Below are positions 1 to 6,733 of a DNA stretch of 48,819 nt, one piece after another (position 1 is the stretch's first letter; each line of letters opens with the position of its first letter). The stretch is from NCBI GenBank assembly GCA_030540075.1, contig JAUNWX010000013.1, forward strand, positions 1 through 48,819, written 5' to 3'. The notes beneath the pieces were generated by a model. That model was given only the letters and a program-made list of their open reading frames with translations. It was not told the origin of the DNA and searched no databases. The position numbers were made by a program, and so were the translations under genes. The stretch comes from Lachnospiraceae bacterium (GTDB lineage Bacteria; Bacillota; Clostridia; Lachnospirales; Lachnospiraceae).

Positions 1-106
1 TCTCACACATATTTCGCATCTCTCCCTTCTGAGCATCTGATGCTTCATTATAAACCTTTTCAAACCGATGGTCGTTTGTCATGACACTGAGCAGCTGCGC
101 CTCGCC
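1..106 (-). pseudogene. C-terminal remnant resembling Rpn/PD-(D/E)XK nuclease family proteins
   Basis: Minus-strand frame running off the left edge. It reads GEAQLLSVMTNDHRFEKVY and continues to RNMCE. The pattern of a FEKVYNEA-like segment followed by MCE resembles the C-terminal third of Rpn-type transposase-associated nucleases, but this is recalled family knowledge, not a search result. An in-frame stop lies just upstream at 107-109, so a complete N-terminal domain is absent. An internal ATG at 82 exists but has no Shine-Dalgarno site. It may simply be the start of a small gene that continues outside the window. Confidence 0.3.
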
Positions 107-130
107 TCACATCAAAGCCCCTGCAAAAAC

Positions 131-808
131 CTACGCTGTTTTAATGAACTCAAATGTATCTGTCCACCTGCCATCACCTTCTCCAGAAGTCACGATATGT
201 ATTTTTCCGGAAATCGGATCGATCAATATTGACTGCGGGAAGAACTCCATGCTCTCTCCGTCATCAACATATGTAACGGTTCCTACACCATTAGAATCAA
301 TCTTTGCTGTGAATACAGATCCCCATCCGTCGCCAAGATCTATCTTGAAATTCAGAGAATCTGTTGAAGCCTTCGTGACTTTCATCGAATATCCGCTAAC
401 ATCAGCTTCAGACACAGTTGTTCCCGTATAAATACTAGAATAAACCTTCGTGTCTCTTAAGGCCTTATACTGACCTACCCAGTTTTCAATGTTGAGTGCA
501 TTCGCACTTTGTCCTAGCTGTTTTGTCTGAACACTTCCATTTACTGTCCATGCGCCATCAGCATTTACTGTATATCCATCCGGGGTCCTTGTATTCGTAA
601 GGCAATAGCCACTTGGATCGAAATAGTAGCATTCCGCTACACCATCACCGTTTCCGTCAATCCACTGCCATGTGTTCGCTGGCCATGTACCATCGCCATT
701 ACTGTACCACCACCCCTGAGCGTTCTTAGCCCAGGCGCCTGCATAGGTAGCCATGCTCAAAGCACCAGCAAATCCTAATGTTACAGCTACAATCCTCATT
801 TTTTTCAT
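131..808 (-). CDS. Secreted cell-wall-binding repeat protein
   Basis: 225 residues. The start is the ATG at 808, with GGAGG eight bases upstream. The protein opens with KK and a hydrophobic stretch (a signal peptide ending near AGAWA). Residues 30-90 carry the GWWYSNGDGTWPANTWQWID repeat type, followed by DGNGDGVAECYYFD and DGYTVNADGAWTVNG. These are aromatic, glycine-rich units related to choline-binding/cell-wall-binding repeats common in Lachnospiraceae surface proteins. The C-terminal 130 residues look like a small beta-rich domain I do not recognise. The protein is predicted to be exported and non-covalently attached to the wall. The neighbouring zinc-ribbon gene lies upstream in the same direction. 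The wall-binding role is family knowledge; the ligand is unknown. Confidence 0.8.
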   Translation of the reverse strand: MKKMRIVAVTLGFAGALSMATYAGAWAKNAQGWWYSNGDGTWPANTWQWIDGNGDGVAECYYFDPSGYCLTNTRTPDGYTVNADGAWTVNGSVQTKQLGQSANALNIENWVGQYKALRDTKVYSSIYTGTTVSEADVSGYSMKVTKASTDSLNFKIDLGDGWGSVFTAKIDSNGVGTVTYVDDGESMEFFPQSILIDPISGKIHIVTSGEGDGRWTDTFEFIKTA

Positions 809-879
809 CGTGCATCCTCCTTCATTAAAAATTTTGGCTTTCACAACCGAAGAAGAGCCATGATGCTACAGTTGTAGCC

Positions 880-899
880 TGCCGCCGTTCTCACGGCAG
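880..899 (-). terminator. Hairpin at the end of the zinc-ribbon gene
   Basis: CTGCCG and CGGCAG arms surround the stop codon of the zinc-ribbon gene. No clear T-run follows, so termination strength is uncertain. Confidence 0.3.
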
Positions 900-1118
900 T
901 TCATCTCCCGGCTCTTCATAAATGATCTTGCCATAGGTCGGATCTTTATAGTAAAACGCGTCATGTAAGGGTGATTGATATGGCTGCTTATGACCCCCTT
1001 GCGCCTTCACAGGCACTGGTTCCTTCTTTTTAGGATCTGTATCCTTTACCCTTTTGCCACAGTTTTTACAAAATATACTTTCCTCCGGGATTTTCTTCCC
1101 ACACTCCGGGCAAAACAT
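891..1118 (-). CDS. Small zinc-ribbon protein
   Basis: 75 residues starting at ATG 1118, which has a strong AAGGAGG site. The first 25 residues form a four-cysteine zinc ribbon (FCPECGKKI ... FCKNCGKRV), the double-zinc-ribbon type found at the N-terminus of many Bacillota proteins. The rest is a Lys/Pro-rich linker followed by a short Tyr- and acid-rich tail (DAFYYKDPTYGKIIYEEPG). There is no membrane segment. Its partner and role are unknown; ribbons of this type usually mediate protein or nucleic-acid contacts. It reads toward the wall-binding protein gene 83 bases downstream, but a hairpin separates them. Confidence 0.7.
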   Translation of the reverse strand: MFCPECGKKIPEESIFCKNCGKRVKDTDPKKKEPVPVKAQGGHKQPYQSPLHDAFYYKDPTYGKIIYEEPGDELP

Positions 1119-1265
1119 CGTCGTCCTCCTTCCTGCTGCAAAATACGCTGATTGCACAATTGAATCCTTCTACCCAAAGAATACCATAAAATTAAAGCAT
1201 CTACAGTGATTTGAGCGAAATAGTCGAGTCTTCTCCAGCACATATCATGCTGCTCTCTATTTCTT

Positions 1266-1284
1266 CCCGGGGCCTAGCTCCACC
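1266..1284. repeat. REP-like GGGGCC palindrome, copy 1 (degenerate)
   Basis: CCCGGGGCCTAGCTCC is related to the better copies at 5508, 6094 and 6321. It lies in the 270-base gap between the zinc-ribbon gene and the metalloprotease gene. Confidence 0.5.
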
Positions 1285-1308
1285 ATCTGTATTTTGTAAC
1301 CACTGAAA

Positions 1309-1350
1309 AAGCGACGAGTCCGATTCACCGCGAATCAAGCTCGTCGCTTT
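1309..1350. repeat. GCGACGAG hairpin family, copy A
   Basis: Arms GCGACGAG (1311-1318) and CTCGTCGC (1340-1347), with inner arms GATTC/GAATC and a six-base loop. A T-rich tail follows, and it lies just downstream of the stop of the minus-strand gene at 1389. It could act as a terminator for that gene, but the same hairpin recurs at four other places, so it is also a dispersed repeat. Confidence 0.7.
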
Positions 1351-1388
1351 ATTTCTTCATGTCTCCCAGGGCATGCTCCACAATATCA

Positions 1389-2435
1389 CTAATATGTCGT
1401 CACGTTCACGCTTCCGTATCCGCCGTAATCCGTCACCCTTGATTCGTATCCCCGCGCCCGCAGATCATGCACATCATAGCTTGCCGGATCGATTCTCTGT
1501 CCGTCGATATAAAACTCATACGAGGCTCCGTACTTCTGCAGCATCTCCTCAAACGAGTGATGGTACTCATAATCCGTCGAGAACACATCCGCGTAGTCCA
1601 TCTGCATCAGCGTACCATACATGTTCTGCACATAGGCCTCCGTCTTCGGACAGCAGCCCGTGGAATCATGCACGATGTTATCAAACACCGACGCGATAAA
1701 CTCGTCAAGCGCCGACATACCGTACATCGTATCCTCCGCGATACCGGTATGCGACTGAAACGATCCGGCCTCCTCTGCATACAGCTTCTCCAGCTCTGCC
1801 TGCGCGCCCGGAACATTGAACACATACATCGCCATAAAATAGTGCCCGAACTCATGGTAGGCCGCACGATCAATATGCTCCTCAACCAGGCTGATCTGCC
1901 GCGCGCCGGTGTCTGTCATCCCCGCCGGCTGAGTCGCCCCCTGCATCGGCAGCGCATGGTCCGTAATATACACCGTCCAGCCATTGCCGTAAAACTGGCG
2001 CTTCAACGCCTCCGTGCTGAGGATAAAATCGAGCATCTCCTCCACCTTCTGCACACTGGCATCCGAAACACCCGCATCCCGCTCAATCACCGACTGTGTG
2101 AGATCGATCTCCCTATACGGAACCTCACGCCGGAACTCGATGCCCGGCCGTGCTTCTTCGCTTTGGTCAATGCTTTCGCTTCTGCTTTCATCCCCACTCG
2201 TCTCATGTCTCGGCTCCGGATCATACGTTGCTACCGTCAGCATCAGAAGGACCACACAGATTACAGTCGCCAGCAGCGGACCGCACCCCTTACCCGAACG
2301 CTGTCCTCGATATCCACCCTGTTGTCGACGATTTCTCCCCTCCAGCTCCGACCACAGCGCCTCGATATTCTCTACCTGATGGTTTTCCTTCCGGCGGCGG
2401 TCCTCCCGCCACCAATCCCGATCATCCAGACTCAT
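1389..2435 (-). CDS. Membrane-anchored HEFGH zinc metallopeptidase-like protein
   Basis: 348 residues. The start ATG at 2435 is preceded by GGGGGATAGG. The N-terminal 17 residues (MSLDDRDWWREDRRRKE) nearly match those of the protein at 5653-6060. One transmembrane helix spans residues 53-70. After an acidic linker comes a zincin-like domain with HEFGH at 194-198. A glutamate in DEFIASVF near 245 could be the third zinc ligand, as in zincins with an EFxAxxF helix. The topology suggests an extracellular protease domain tethered to the membrane. The substrate is unknown. No immunity or secretion partner is adjacent. Confidence 0.6.
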   Translation of the reverse strand: MSLDDRDWWREDRRRKENHQVENIEALWSELEGRNRRQQGGYRGQRSGKGCGPLLATVICVVLLMLTVATYDPEPRHETSGDESRSESIDQSEEARPGIEFRREVPYREIDLTQSVIERDAGVSDASVQKVEEMLDFILSTEALKRQFYGNGWTVYITDHALPMQGATQPAGMTDTGARQISLVEEHIDRAAYHEFGHYFMAMYVFNVPGAQAELEKLYAEEAGSFQSHTGIAEDTMYGMSALDEFIASVFDNIVHDSTGCCPKTEAYVQNMYGTLMQMDYADVFSTDYEYHHSFEEMLQKYGASYEFYIDGQRIDPASYDVHDLRARGYESRVTDYGGYGSVNVTTY

Positions 2436-2639
2436 CCTATCCCCCTGTCATCATATCTGTCGAACTCCTATCATGCGTCCTCGCACGATGCTCTATTCGT
2501 CGCTTTCTGCTTCTGCCTATAATCATACCGCAAAACCTCATCCTGGGCATCGAAAACCTGAAACGTACTCAACCTATTGGCCAGCGCCACCCCATCACAC
2601 GTCCGCCGCCAATGCCACCAAATTATTCATCATGGCAGA

Positions 2640-2667
2640 TTGACAATCTTATGAAAAGTGGCATGCT
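2640..2667 (+). promoter_or_regulatory. Promoter of antitoxin copy 1
   Basis: -35 TTGACA at 2640-2645, 16-base spacer, -10 CATGCT at 2662-2667. The paralogous promoter at 4793 has the same spacing but a better -10 (TATGCT). Confidence 0.65.
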
Positions 2668-2670
2668 CGT

Positions 2671-2686
2671 AGTGGGATATCCCACT
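2671..2686. promoter_or_regulatory. Perfect 16-bp operator palindrome
   Basis: AGTGGGATATCCCACT is a perfect palindrome placed at the expected transcription start, between the -10 and the Shine-Dalgarno site. It is conserved in the paralogous gene (core GGGATATCCC). Its position is what one expects of an autoregulatory antitoxin operator. Confidence 0.65.
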
Positions 2687-2705
2687 TTGCCAGGAGGTGA
2701 TCATT

Positions 2706-2945
2706 ATGGAAGCAGTTAAAAATTATGATGTGCATATCGATAGCAAAAAACGGGTAACTCTCCGTGGTGCGAAATATCAGTATTACAATGTCAGAGAATA
2801 TGATAATGGTTGCATTATGCTGGAACCTCGTGAACTAGCCATCCCTAAAGAGATTTCATCCAGAACACTTTCCAGCATAGATCAGGCAATTCGCAACTTT
2901 AAGCTCGGCCAGGTATCGGCTCCAGTGGATCTTTTTGATTTCTGA
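2706..2945 (+). CDS. Antitoxin-like protein, short paralogue
   Basis: 79 residues. ATG 2706 follows AGGAGG by eight bases; the upstream GTG overlaps that site and is rejected. The sequence (NYDVHIDSKKRVTLRGAKYQYYNVREYDNG) is a small beta-rich fold. I associate it with AbrB-like/type II antitoxins of Clostridia, a judgement from memory. It ends shortly after APVDLFDF, whereas the paralogue at 4860 continues for about 30 more residues. Downstream lies a toxin-like remnant out of frame. The dedicated promoter and palindromic operator support autoregulation. Confidence 0.65.
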   Translation: MEAVKNYDVHIDSKKRVTLRGAKYQYYNVREYDNGCIMLEPRELAIPKEISSRTLSSIDQAIRNFKLGQVSAPVDLFDF

Positions 2946-3078
2946 GGTACGGATATATTGGGTATATGGGCTGGATCAGCAATCCATAACAATTATCGGA
3001 CTTGAGCCGCATCCAGAAGATAAGAAGAATGGTGCTTATACTCGAATAGTGCTTTCAGAACTGCCTCCACTTGAGTGA
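2935..3078 (+). pseudogene. C-terminal remnant of a possible toxin gene
   Basis: A frame without its own start overlaps the antitoxin stop and reads SEVRIYWVYGLDQQSITIIG, then LEPHPEDKKNGAYTRIVLSELPPLE, and stops at 3076-3078. The amino-acid pattern is protein-like (a strand, then IIGLEPHPEDKK). Its position right after an antitoxin gene suggests the tail of a lost toxin. The N-terminal part is missing. I cannot name the family with confidence. Confidence 0.4.
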
Positions 3079-3185
3079 GTCCCATCAGGCGCCTTTGATA
3101 AATTTGGGATATAATCCAAAAGATACAAAGCTGATGGCTGGAGATTAAATATTTGGGCTGCAGTCTGGGATTTCGGAGTTAAACG

Positions 3186-3234
3186 GAGACAGGTACCCAG
3201 GATATGGGGATGCCATATTCTGGGTACCTGTCTC
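3186..3234. repeat. Long palindrome with GGTACC core arms
   Basis: Arms GAGACAGGTACCCAG (3186-3200) and CTGGGTACCTGTCTC (3220-3234) are perfectly complementary over 15 bases, with further ATAT pairing inside. It sits six bases from the stop of the pilin gene at 3241. GACAGGTACC palindromes are typical of REP elements linked to RAYT/Y1 transposases. It may also terminate the pilin transcript. Confidence 0.7.
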
Positions 3235-3240
3235 ACGGAT

Positions 3241-4182
3241 TCATTGGTTAAGATTGATTTTCACCCATTGCCGGGATTCATTTAGAGGTCCAAATGTTGC
3301 ATTGCCTCCGTCATTAAAAACATAATAGTCGTTGTCAACTTTACAGAGATCTCCTCTACTTACATCATATCTCTTGTTACTAAAATCTGACTGGTCCCAA
3401 ATTTTTCCAGTGGTTTTTTCCATGGCATACCAGCCTACTATTTCTTGCGGGTCATGATGATTGTACATGTCGTTCTGCACAAGTTCTGCTCTTGTTCCAA
3501 AATATATGGATCCTTTAAATATATATACCTTTCCTGGCTCGATCGTATATCTTGGGTTTTCCTTTACGATTTCGTTCCAGTCCTTAGCAACTGACTTGAA
3601 CGCTTCCGGCAATTTTGAGTCAGAACTAGAAGCTTCACCGCCGCCTGTGCCTCCACCAGTACTACCGCTTCCGGTACTTCCACCAGTAGTTCCGCCGCCG
3701 ATATTTCCTCCCCCAGTGTTTCCACCACCGGTATTTCCGCCGCCGGTATTTCCTCCCCCAGTGTTTCCACCACCGGTATTCCCCGAGTTTTCGCTTCCAC
3801 CTTCGTAGTGAAGAATTACCTGATCACCCTTGTACTCTACCCAAGCCGTACCACCGGCCTTCGGATATTCTCCAACGATGTTTGTACCGTATGCACCTTC
3901 CAGATTTTCCTTCAGTCCGCTGCTCTGCCAGTCATCCTTTTTCTGCTTAAGTTCCACAGCGCCGAACAGATCCTTACCGTTTACATCGCCACCTTCAGTA
4001 ATCGCCTCGGTCATCACTTGAGCATATTGAGATCGTATATTCGCCGCATCGGTCGCTTCCCTTGCCTTCTCCAACTGCCCGCTGAAAATCGGTATCGATA
4101 TCGCTACCAGTACTCCAATGATGGCAACCACGATTAGGAGCTCCGCAAGGGTAAAGCCCTTCTTACTACGCTTAATATGCAT
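3241..4182 (-). CDS. Large type IV pilin-like protein with Gly-rich repeats
   Basis: 313 residues from ATG 4182 (GAGGAT upstream). Residues 6-30 carry the class III signal KKGFTLAELL and the hydrophobic helix of type IV prepilins, with glutamate at mature position 5. A pilin core of about 100 residues follows. It is then followed by a run of GGGNT pentapeptides ending near GSTGGGTGGGEAS. The last 125 residues form a separate aromatic-rich domain (PGKVYIFKGSIYFGTRAEL ... GWYAMEKTTGKIWD) that resembles small carbohydrate-binding modules only loosely. It is likely displayed at the pilus tip or side, with the repeat as a flexible stalk. Processing would need a prepilin peptidase, which is not in this window. 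Confidence 0.85.
   Translation of the reverse strand: MHIKRSKKGFTLAELLIVVAIIGVLVAISIPIFSGQLEKAREATDAANIRSQYAQVMTEAITEGGDVNGKDLFGAVELKQKKDDWQSSGLKENLEGAYGTNIVGEYPKAGGTAWVEYKGDQVILHYEGGSENSGNTGGGNTGGGNTGGGNTGGGNTGGGNIGGGTTGGSTGSGSTGGGTGGGEASSSDSKLPEAFKSVAKDWNEIVKENPRYTIEPGKVYIFKGSIYFGTRAELVQNDMYNHHDPQEIVGWYAMEKTTGKIWDQSDFSNKRYDVSRGDLCKVDNDYYVFNDGGNATFGPLNESRQWVKINLNQ
3641..3785. repeat. Tandem 15-bp repeat encoding GGGNT
   Basis: The coding strand carries 15-base units for Gly-Gly-Gly-Asn-Thr. Within 3705-3785 the units alternate in a 45-base higher-order period, repeated almost exactly. Such DNA repeats change length by slippage or recombination. Confidence 0.8.
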
Positions 4183-4385
4183 TCTATCCTCGATTTCTTT
4201 GATGTAAGAATATATAACCATGACAGCTGATATAGCATCACAACAGTAATCACCGAGAATAATTTTACGCGTCCGCATACGCACAATCAATGCGCGTAAT
4301 CGCTGAAATATCGTTCATGAATATAGCTAAATGCCAGTAACCACCATCGAAGCCGCTTACTTCCCGCAGGACAATGCCTCCGTCT

Positions 4386-4634
4386 TCACCTCATCGTTCG
4401 CACGATATGCGTCGCTGCCTCGGCATCCTTCTTAACCACGAGAATTTCCGTAACGAACTTCGGTTTGATGCCCAGACTACCTGTCCTCGCCTGGTCGAAA
4501 ACATTTCTCCGATTCAGGTCCTTCATCCGACATTCATAGCGGATGCCGACCTCGCTCAACGCTTCCTTCATGCGATTCAACTCCTCCGCATTCGAAACCG
4601 TCGCCACGCACGTCTTGAAAAAGTGATCAAACAT
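4386..4634 (-). CDS. Small hypothetical protein
   Basis: 82 residues. It starts MFDHFFKTCVATVSNAEEL and has an alpha/beta pattern: strand, helix, RYECRMKDLNRRNVFDQART, strand (FVTEILVVKK), helix. This resembles small ferredoxin-like folds of the putative signal-transducing DUF2007 type, an impression only. AGGTAAAAGG lies just upstream of the start. It is flanked by the pilin gene and by the second antitoxin copy; no operon partner is evident. Confidence 0.5.
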   Translation of the reverse strand: MFDHFFKTCVATVSNAEELNRMKEALSEVGIRYECRMKDLNRRNVFDQARTGSLGIKPKFVTEILVVKKDAEAATHIVRTMR

Positions 4635-4792
4635 ATCCTTTTACCTCTCTGATCGCCGTCCTCTGCTCCTACATATAATAATACCGCAAAACCTCATCCT
4701 GAGCATCGAAAACCTGAACCGTACTCACCTACTGCCAGCACCGCCCATTCCAAGTCCGCCGTCAATGCCTTCAAATTATCCATCACATCAGA

Positions 4793-4820
4793 TTGACAAT
4801 CTTATAAATAGAGGTATGCT
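4793..4820 (+). promoter_or_regulatory. Promoter of antitoxin copy 2
   Basis: -35 TTGACA at 4793-4798, 16-base spacer, -10 TATGCT at 4815-4820. Confidence 0.75.
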
Positions 4821-4822
4821 CG

Positions 4823-4839
4823 ATGTGGGATATCCCGCT
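4823..4839. promoter_or_regulatory. Operator palindrome of antitoxin copy 2
   Basis: Core GGGATATCCC at 4827-4836 with partly matching flanks, overlapping the predicted transcription start. It equals the perfect palindrome at 2671-2686 apart from flank changes. Confidence 0.6.
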
Positions 4840-4859
4840 TAATTTAGGAGGTGCTCGCT

Positions 4860-5195
4860 ATGGAAGTAATTAATAATTATGATGTACATATCGATAGCAA
4901 AAAACGGGTAACTCTCCGTGGAGCGAGGTATCAGTTTTACAACGTCAGAGAGTATGATAACGGTTGCATTATGTTGGAACCTCGTGAACTGGCCATTCCA
5001 AAAGAGATTTCATCCAGAACACTTTCCAGCATGGATAAGGCAATTCGCAACTTTAAGCTCGGCCAGGTATCGGATCCTGTGGATCTTTCTGGTATCGAAG
5101 CGATGAAACGTGCCAGCCGCATTGCGGAAGAAAATGGTACATCTGACATGTCACTAGACGAAATCAATGCCGAAATCGCAGACGCCAGGAAGTGA
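4860..5195 (+). CDS. Antitoxin-like protein, long paralogue
   Basis: 111 residues from ATG 4860, eight bases after AGGAGG. The first 75 residues are nearly identical to the protein at 2706. The extra C-terminal part (IEAMKRASRIAEENG ... SLDEINAEIADARK) has the LDEINAEI helix common at the C-terminus of antitoxins paired with PIN-domain toxins. Eleven bases after the stop a short frame starts like a PIN toxin but breaks off (5207-5257). The antitoxin is therefore now an orphan. It has its own promoter and palindromic operator. Confidence 0.7.
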   Translation: MEVINNYDVHIDSKKRVTLRGARYQFYNVREYDNGCIMLEPRELAIPKEISSRTLSSMDKAIRNFKLGQVSDPVDLSGIEAMKRASRIAEENGTSDMSLDEINAEIADARK

Positions 5196-5206
5196 GGTGT
5201 CCTATC

Positions 5207-5257
5207 GTGAAATACTATGCGCTAATCGGCACCAATGATCAGGTTACCAATCCATAG
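5207..5257 (+). pseudogene. 5' remnant of a PIN-domain toxin gene
   Basis: A GTG-started frame reads VKYYALIGTNDQVTNP and stops. PIN toxins next to this type of antitoxin typically begin KYYAVIDTNVLVS. The match covers the first strand, but the catalytic aspartate is replaced by Gly and the gene is cut off after 16 codons. This is inferred from motif memory. Confidence 0.5.
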
Positions 5258-5268
5258 AAAATACATAA

Positions 5269-5313
5269 GCAGCTCAGCCAGTGAGATTTATCAGTCACTC
5301 CGCCGAGCTGCTT
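5269..5313. repeat. AGCAGCTCAGC hairpin, copy 1
   Basis: Imperfect inverted repeat: AGCAGCTCAGC at one end, GAGCTGCT at the other, with AGTGA...TCACT inside. A very similar hairpin is at 6241-6287. Confidence 0.6.
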
Positions 5314-5332
5314 ACGATTTCTTATAATTGCA

Positions 5333-5375
5333 ATGCGACGAGACTGATTCCCATAGAATCAATCTCGTCGCTTTT
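5333..5375. repeat. GCGACGAG hairpin family, copy B
   Basis: GCGACGAG (5335-5342) and CTCGTCGC pair, with GATTC/GAATC inside, followed by TTTT on the plus strand. Same family as copies A, C, D and E. Confidence 0.7.
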
Positions 5376-5389
5376 GTGTCTGCAACATT

Positions 5390-5510
5390 TTAATGTGAGC
5401 CTGGCTCCAATGTTTCATTCCCCTGTTCTTTTGACTGCGCCGCCATAAACCCTTTCGTGTAGCCGACATCATAACCTTCTTTTCTGCCCTGTTTCAGAAA
5501 ATCTATCTTC
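5390..5510 (-). pseudogene. C-terminal gene remnant flanked by REP-like palindromes
   Basis: Minus-strand frame with no start reads DFLKQGRKEGYDVGYTKGF, then MAAQSKEQGNE, and stops at 5390-5392. The YxxG periodicity looks protein-like, but the family is not recognised. A REP-like palindrome cuts it off at the 5' side (5508-5533). A degenerate copy of the same palindrome lies inside its 3' end. Confidence 0.3.
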
Positions 5511-5533
5511 CCGGGGCCTGGCCCCAATATTTT
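5508..5533. repeat. REP-like GGGGCC palindrome, copy 2
   Basis: GGGGCCTGGCCCC core, flanked by TTCCC on the left and AATATTTT on the right. It shares these flanks with the copy at 6321. Confidence 0.65.
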
Positions 5534-5652
5534 CTGGCGGCCCTAACACGAAAACACATCCCATGGGGTTGTGCACTTATATATTAAGCCTACTCGGAAG
5601 CGCTTTATGTGGCCTGAGCACAATATCGGCCCAAATGGCCCCATGTTTTTCG

Positions 5653-6060
5653 CTATGAAAGCAAAGCAACGATACCCCAAAAATCAAATACAATCACCAT
5701 CATGATAATGACTGTAATCAATAGCACGTTCAGCCACGCATACTTATCCACACTATGGCAATGGCGTGCTAATACAGGTACGGCAATACATAGCAAAATT
5801 CCAAAAACGATATATTTAAATGCAACCCCTATAAGCAATCCAATAGTCCACACTGAAAGTGCTAATATCGCACTTAGTACATCGATTTTTGTAACGTTAC
5901 CTGAATTGCGTTTCGGTTTTAAAGTATAGTCGGTATCAGTAAATGTGTCGTCTCGAAGCGGTTTATAAATAGGTTTACTATTTAAACTAAAATCACCACC
6001 ATATAATTCTTCCTTCTTACGGCGATCTTCGCGCCACCAGTCTCTGTCGTCTAAACTCAT
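5653..6060 (-). CDS. Membrane protein with WWREDRR N-terminal tag
   Basis: 135 residues. The N-terminus MSLDDRDWWREDRRKKE is shared with the metallopeptidase-like protein at 1389-2435. After a polar linker of about 45 residues come three hydrophobic segments (VLSAILALSVWTIGLLIGVAF, YIVFGILLCIAVPVLA, LNVLLITVIIMMVIVFDFWG). It has no recognised domain. The shared tag on unrelated membrane proteins may be a targeting or interaction module. The two genes differ at many synonymous positions within the tag, so it is not a very recent copy. Confidence 0.6.
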   Translation of the reverse strand: MSLDDRDWWREDRRKKEELYGGDFSLNSKPIYKPLRDDTFTDTDYTLKPKRNSGNVTKIDVLSAILALSVWTIGLLIGVAFKYIVFGILLCIAVPVLARHCHSVDKYAWLNVLLITVIIMMVIVFDFWGIVALLS

Positions 6061-6093
6061 AGTCTGCCTGCTTTCTATCTAGGCTCGTTGCTG

Positions 6094-6118
6094 CTTCCTG
6101 GGGCCTGTCCCCACCACC
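6094..6118. repeat. REP-like GGGGCC palindrome, copy 3
   Basis: TTCCTGGGGCCTGTCCCCACC, the same core and left flank as copies 2 and 4. Confidence 0.6.
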
Positions 6119-6240
6119 TTATGATTTTAGCATAAATTGACGTCACATTATATCGGAAGATCGCTTCCTTCACTATAACCTTCACTATAAGGAGACTATC
6201 ATGTAGGACGCAAATGATTGAGTGCTTACGAAAATCATAA

Positions 6241-6287
6241 GCAGCCCAGCCAGTGATATCCATCAGTCACTCCGCTGAGCTGCTTAT
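6241..6287. repeat. AGCAGCCCAGC hairpin, copy 2
   Basis: Same hairpin as 5269-5313 with scattered substitutions: AGCAGCCCAGCCAGTGA and its partner TCACTCCGCTGAGCTGCT. Confidence 0.6.
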
Positions 6288-6320
6288 AAGTTTATAGATA
6301 TTTTAGAATTTGTTTATTCT

Positions 6321-6381
6321 TTCTTCCCGGGGCCTGGCCCCAATATTTCGGACTCCTATCATGCGTCCTCGCACGATACTC
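6321..6381. repeat. REP-like palindrome copy 4 plus ATCATGCG hairpin
   Basis: TTCTTCCCGGGGCCTGGCCC is the best-preserved palindrome copy. It is followed by a hairpin (ATCATGCG TCCT CGCACGAT) whose sequence and flanks also occur at about 2463-2493 upstream of the metallopeptidase gene. Confidence 0.6.
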
Positions 6382-6410
6382 TATACATCTTTGTTTCTTC
6401 TCTGATCGAC

Positions 6411-6710
6411 TTATGCGTACTGTAAGGTATGAATTTCCGCAAGTTCATCTGCCAGCAGTATCTTCAGATTACGCATATCAATTTCATTCTGCATATCCAG
6501 AAAATACGAGTCCGACACACCAAACAGCTTCGCCAATCTTAGCGAGGTATCTGCCGTAATCTTTCTTCTGTTATGCAGAATGTCCTGTATTCTGGACACC
6601 GGCACCTTGATATCCTGCGCCAGCTTATATGCACTTAACCCCATCGGAATCATAAACTCTTCCTGAAGAATTTCTCCGATTGACGGAGTTTCGATACGAT
6701 TATTCGTCAT
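6411..6710 (-). CDS. higA: HigA-type antitoxin
   Basis: 99 residues. It begins with the PSIGEILQEEFMIPMGLSAY segment characteristic of HigA/VapI-like antitoxins. An XRE helix-turn-helix follows (AYKLAQDIKVPVSRIQDILHNRRKITADTSLRLAKLFG, residues 27-64). It lies 23 bases after the toxin gene, in the toxin-first order typical of higBA. GGGG lies nine bases ahead of the start. HigA would neutralise HigB and repress the shared promoter. Confidence 0.9.
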   Translation of the reverse strand: MTNNRIETPSIGEILQEEFMIPMGLSAYKLAQDIKVPVSRIQDILHNRRKITADTSLRLAKLFGVSDSYFLDMQNEIDMRNLKILLADELAEIHTLQYA

Positions 6711-6733
6711 GATGCATACCCCTTCATCTAAAA

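Larger units (their letters stand above)
2510..2935 (+). repeat. Duplicated segment, copy 1 (paired with 4670-5085)
   Basis: About 420 bases covering an upstream leader, promoter, operator and the first 75 codons of an antitoxin gene are repeated at 4670-5085. Identity is highest in the coding part and the -35/operator region. The copies diverge sharply just after the codons for VDL. Confidence 0.75.

Noticed and set aside
3501-3800. Proline/valine-rich frames inside the large pilin gene
   Set aside because: Alternative readings of the 15-bp tandem repeat; the pilin frame explains the region.
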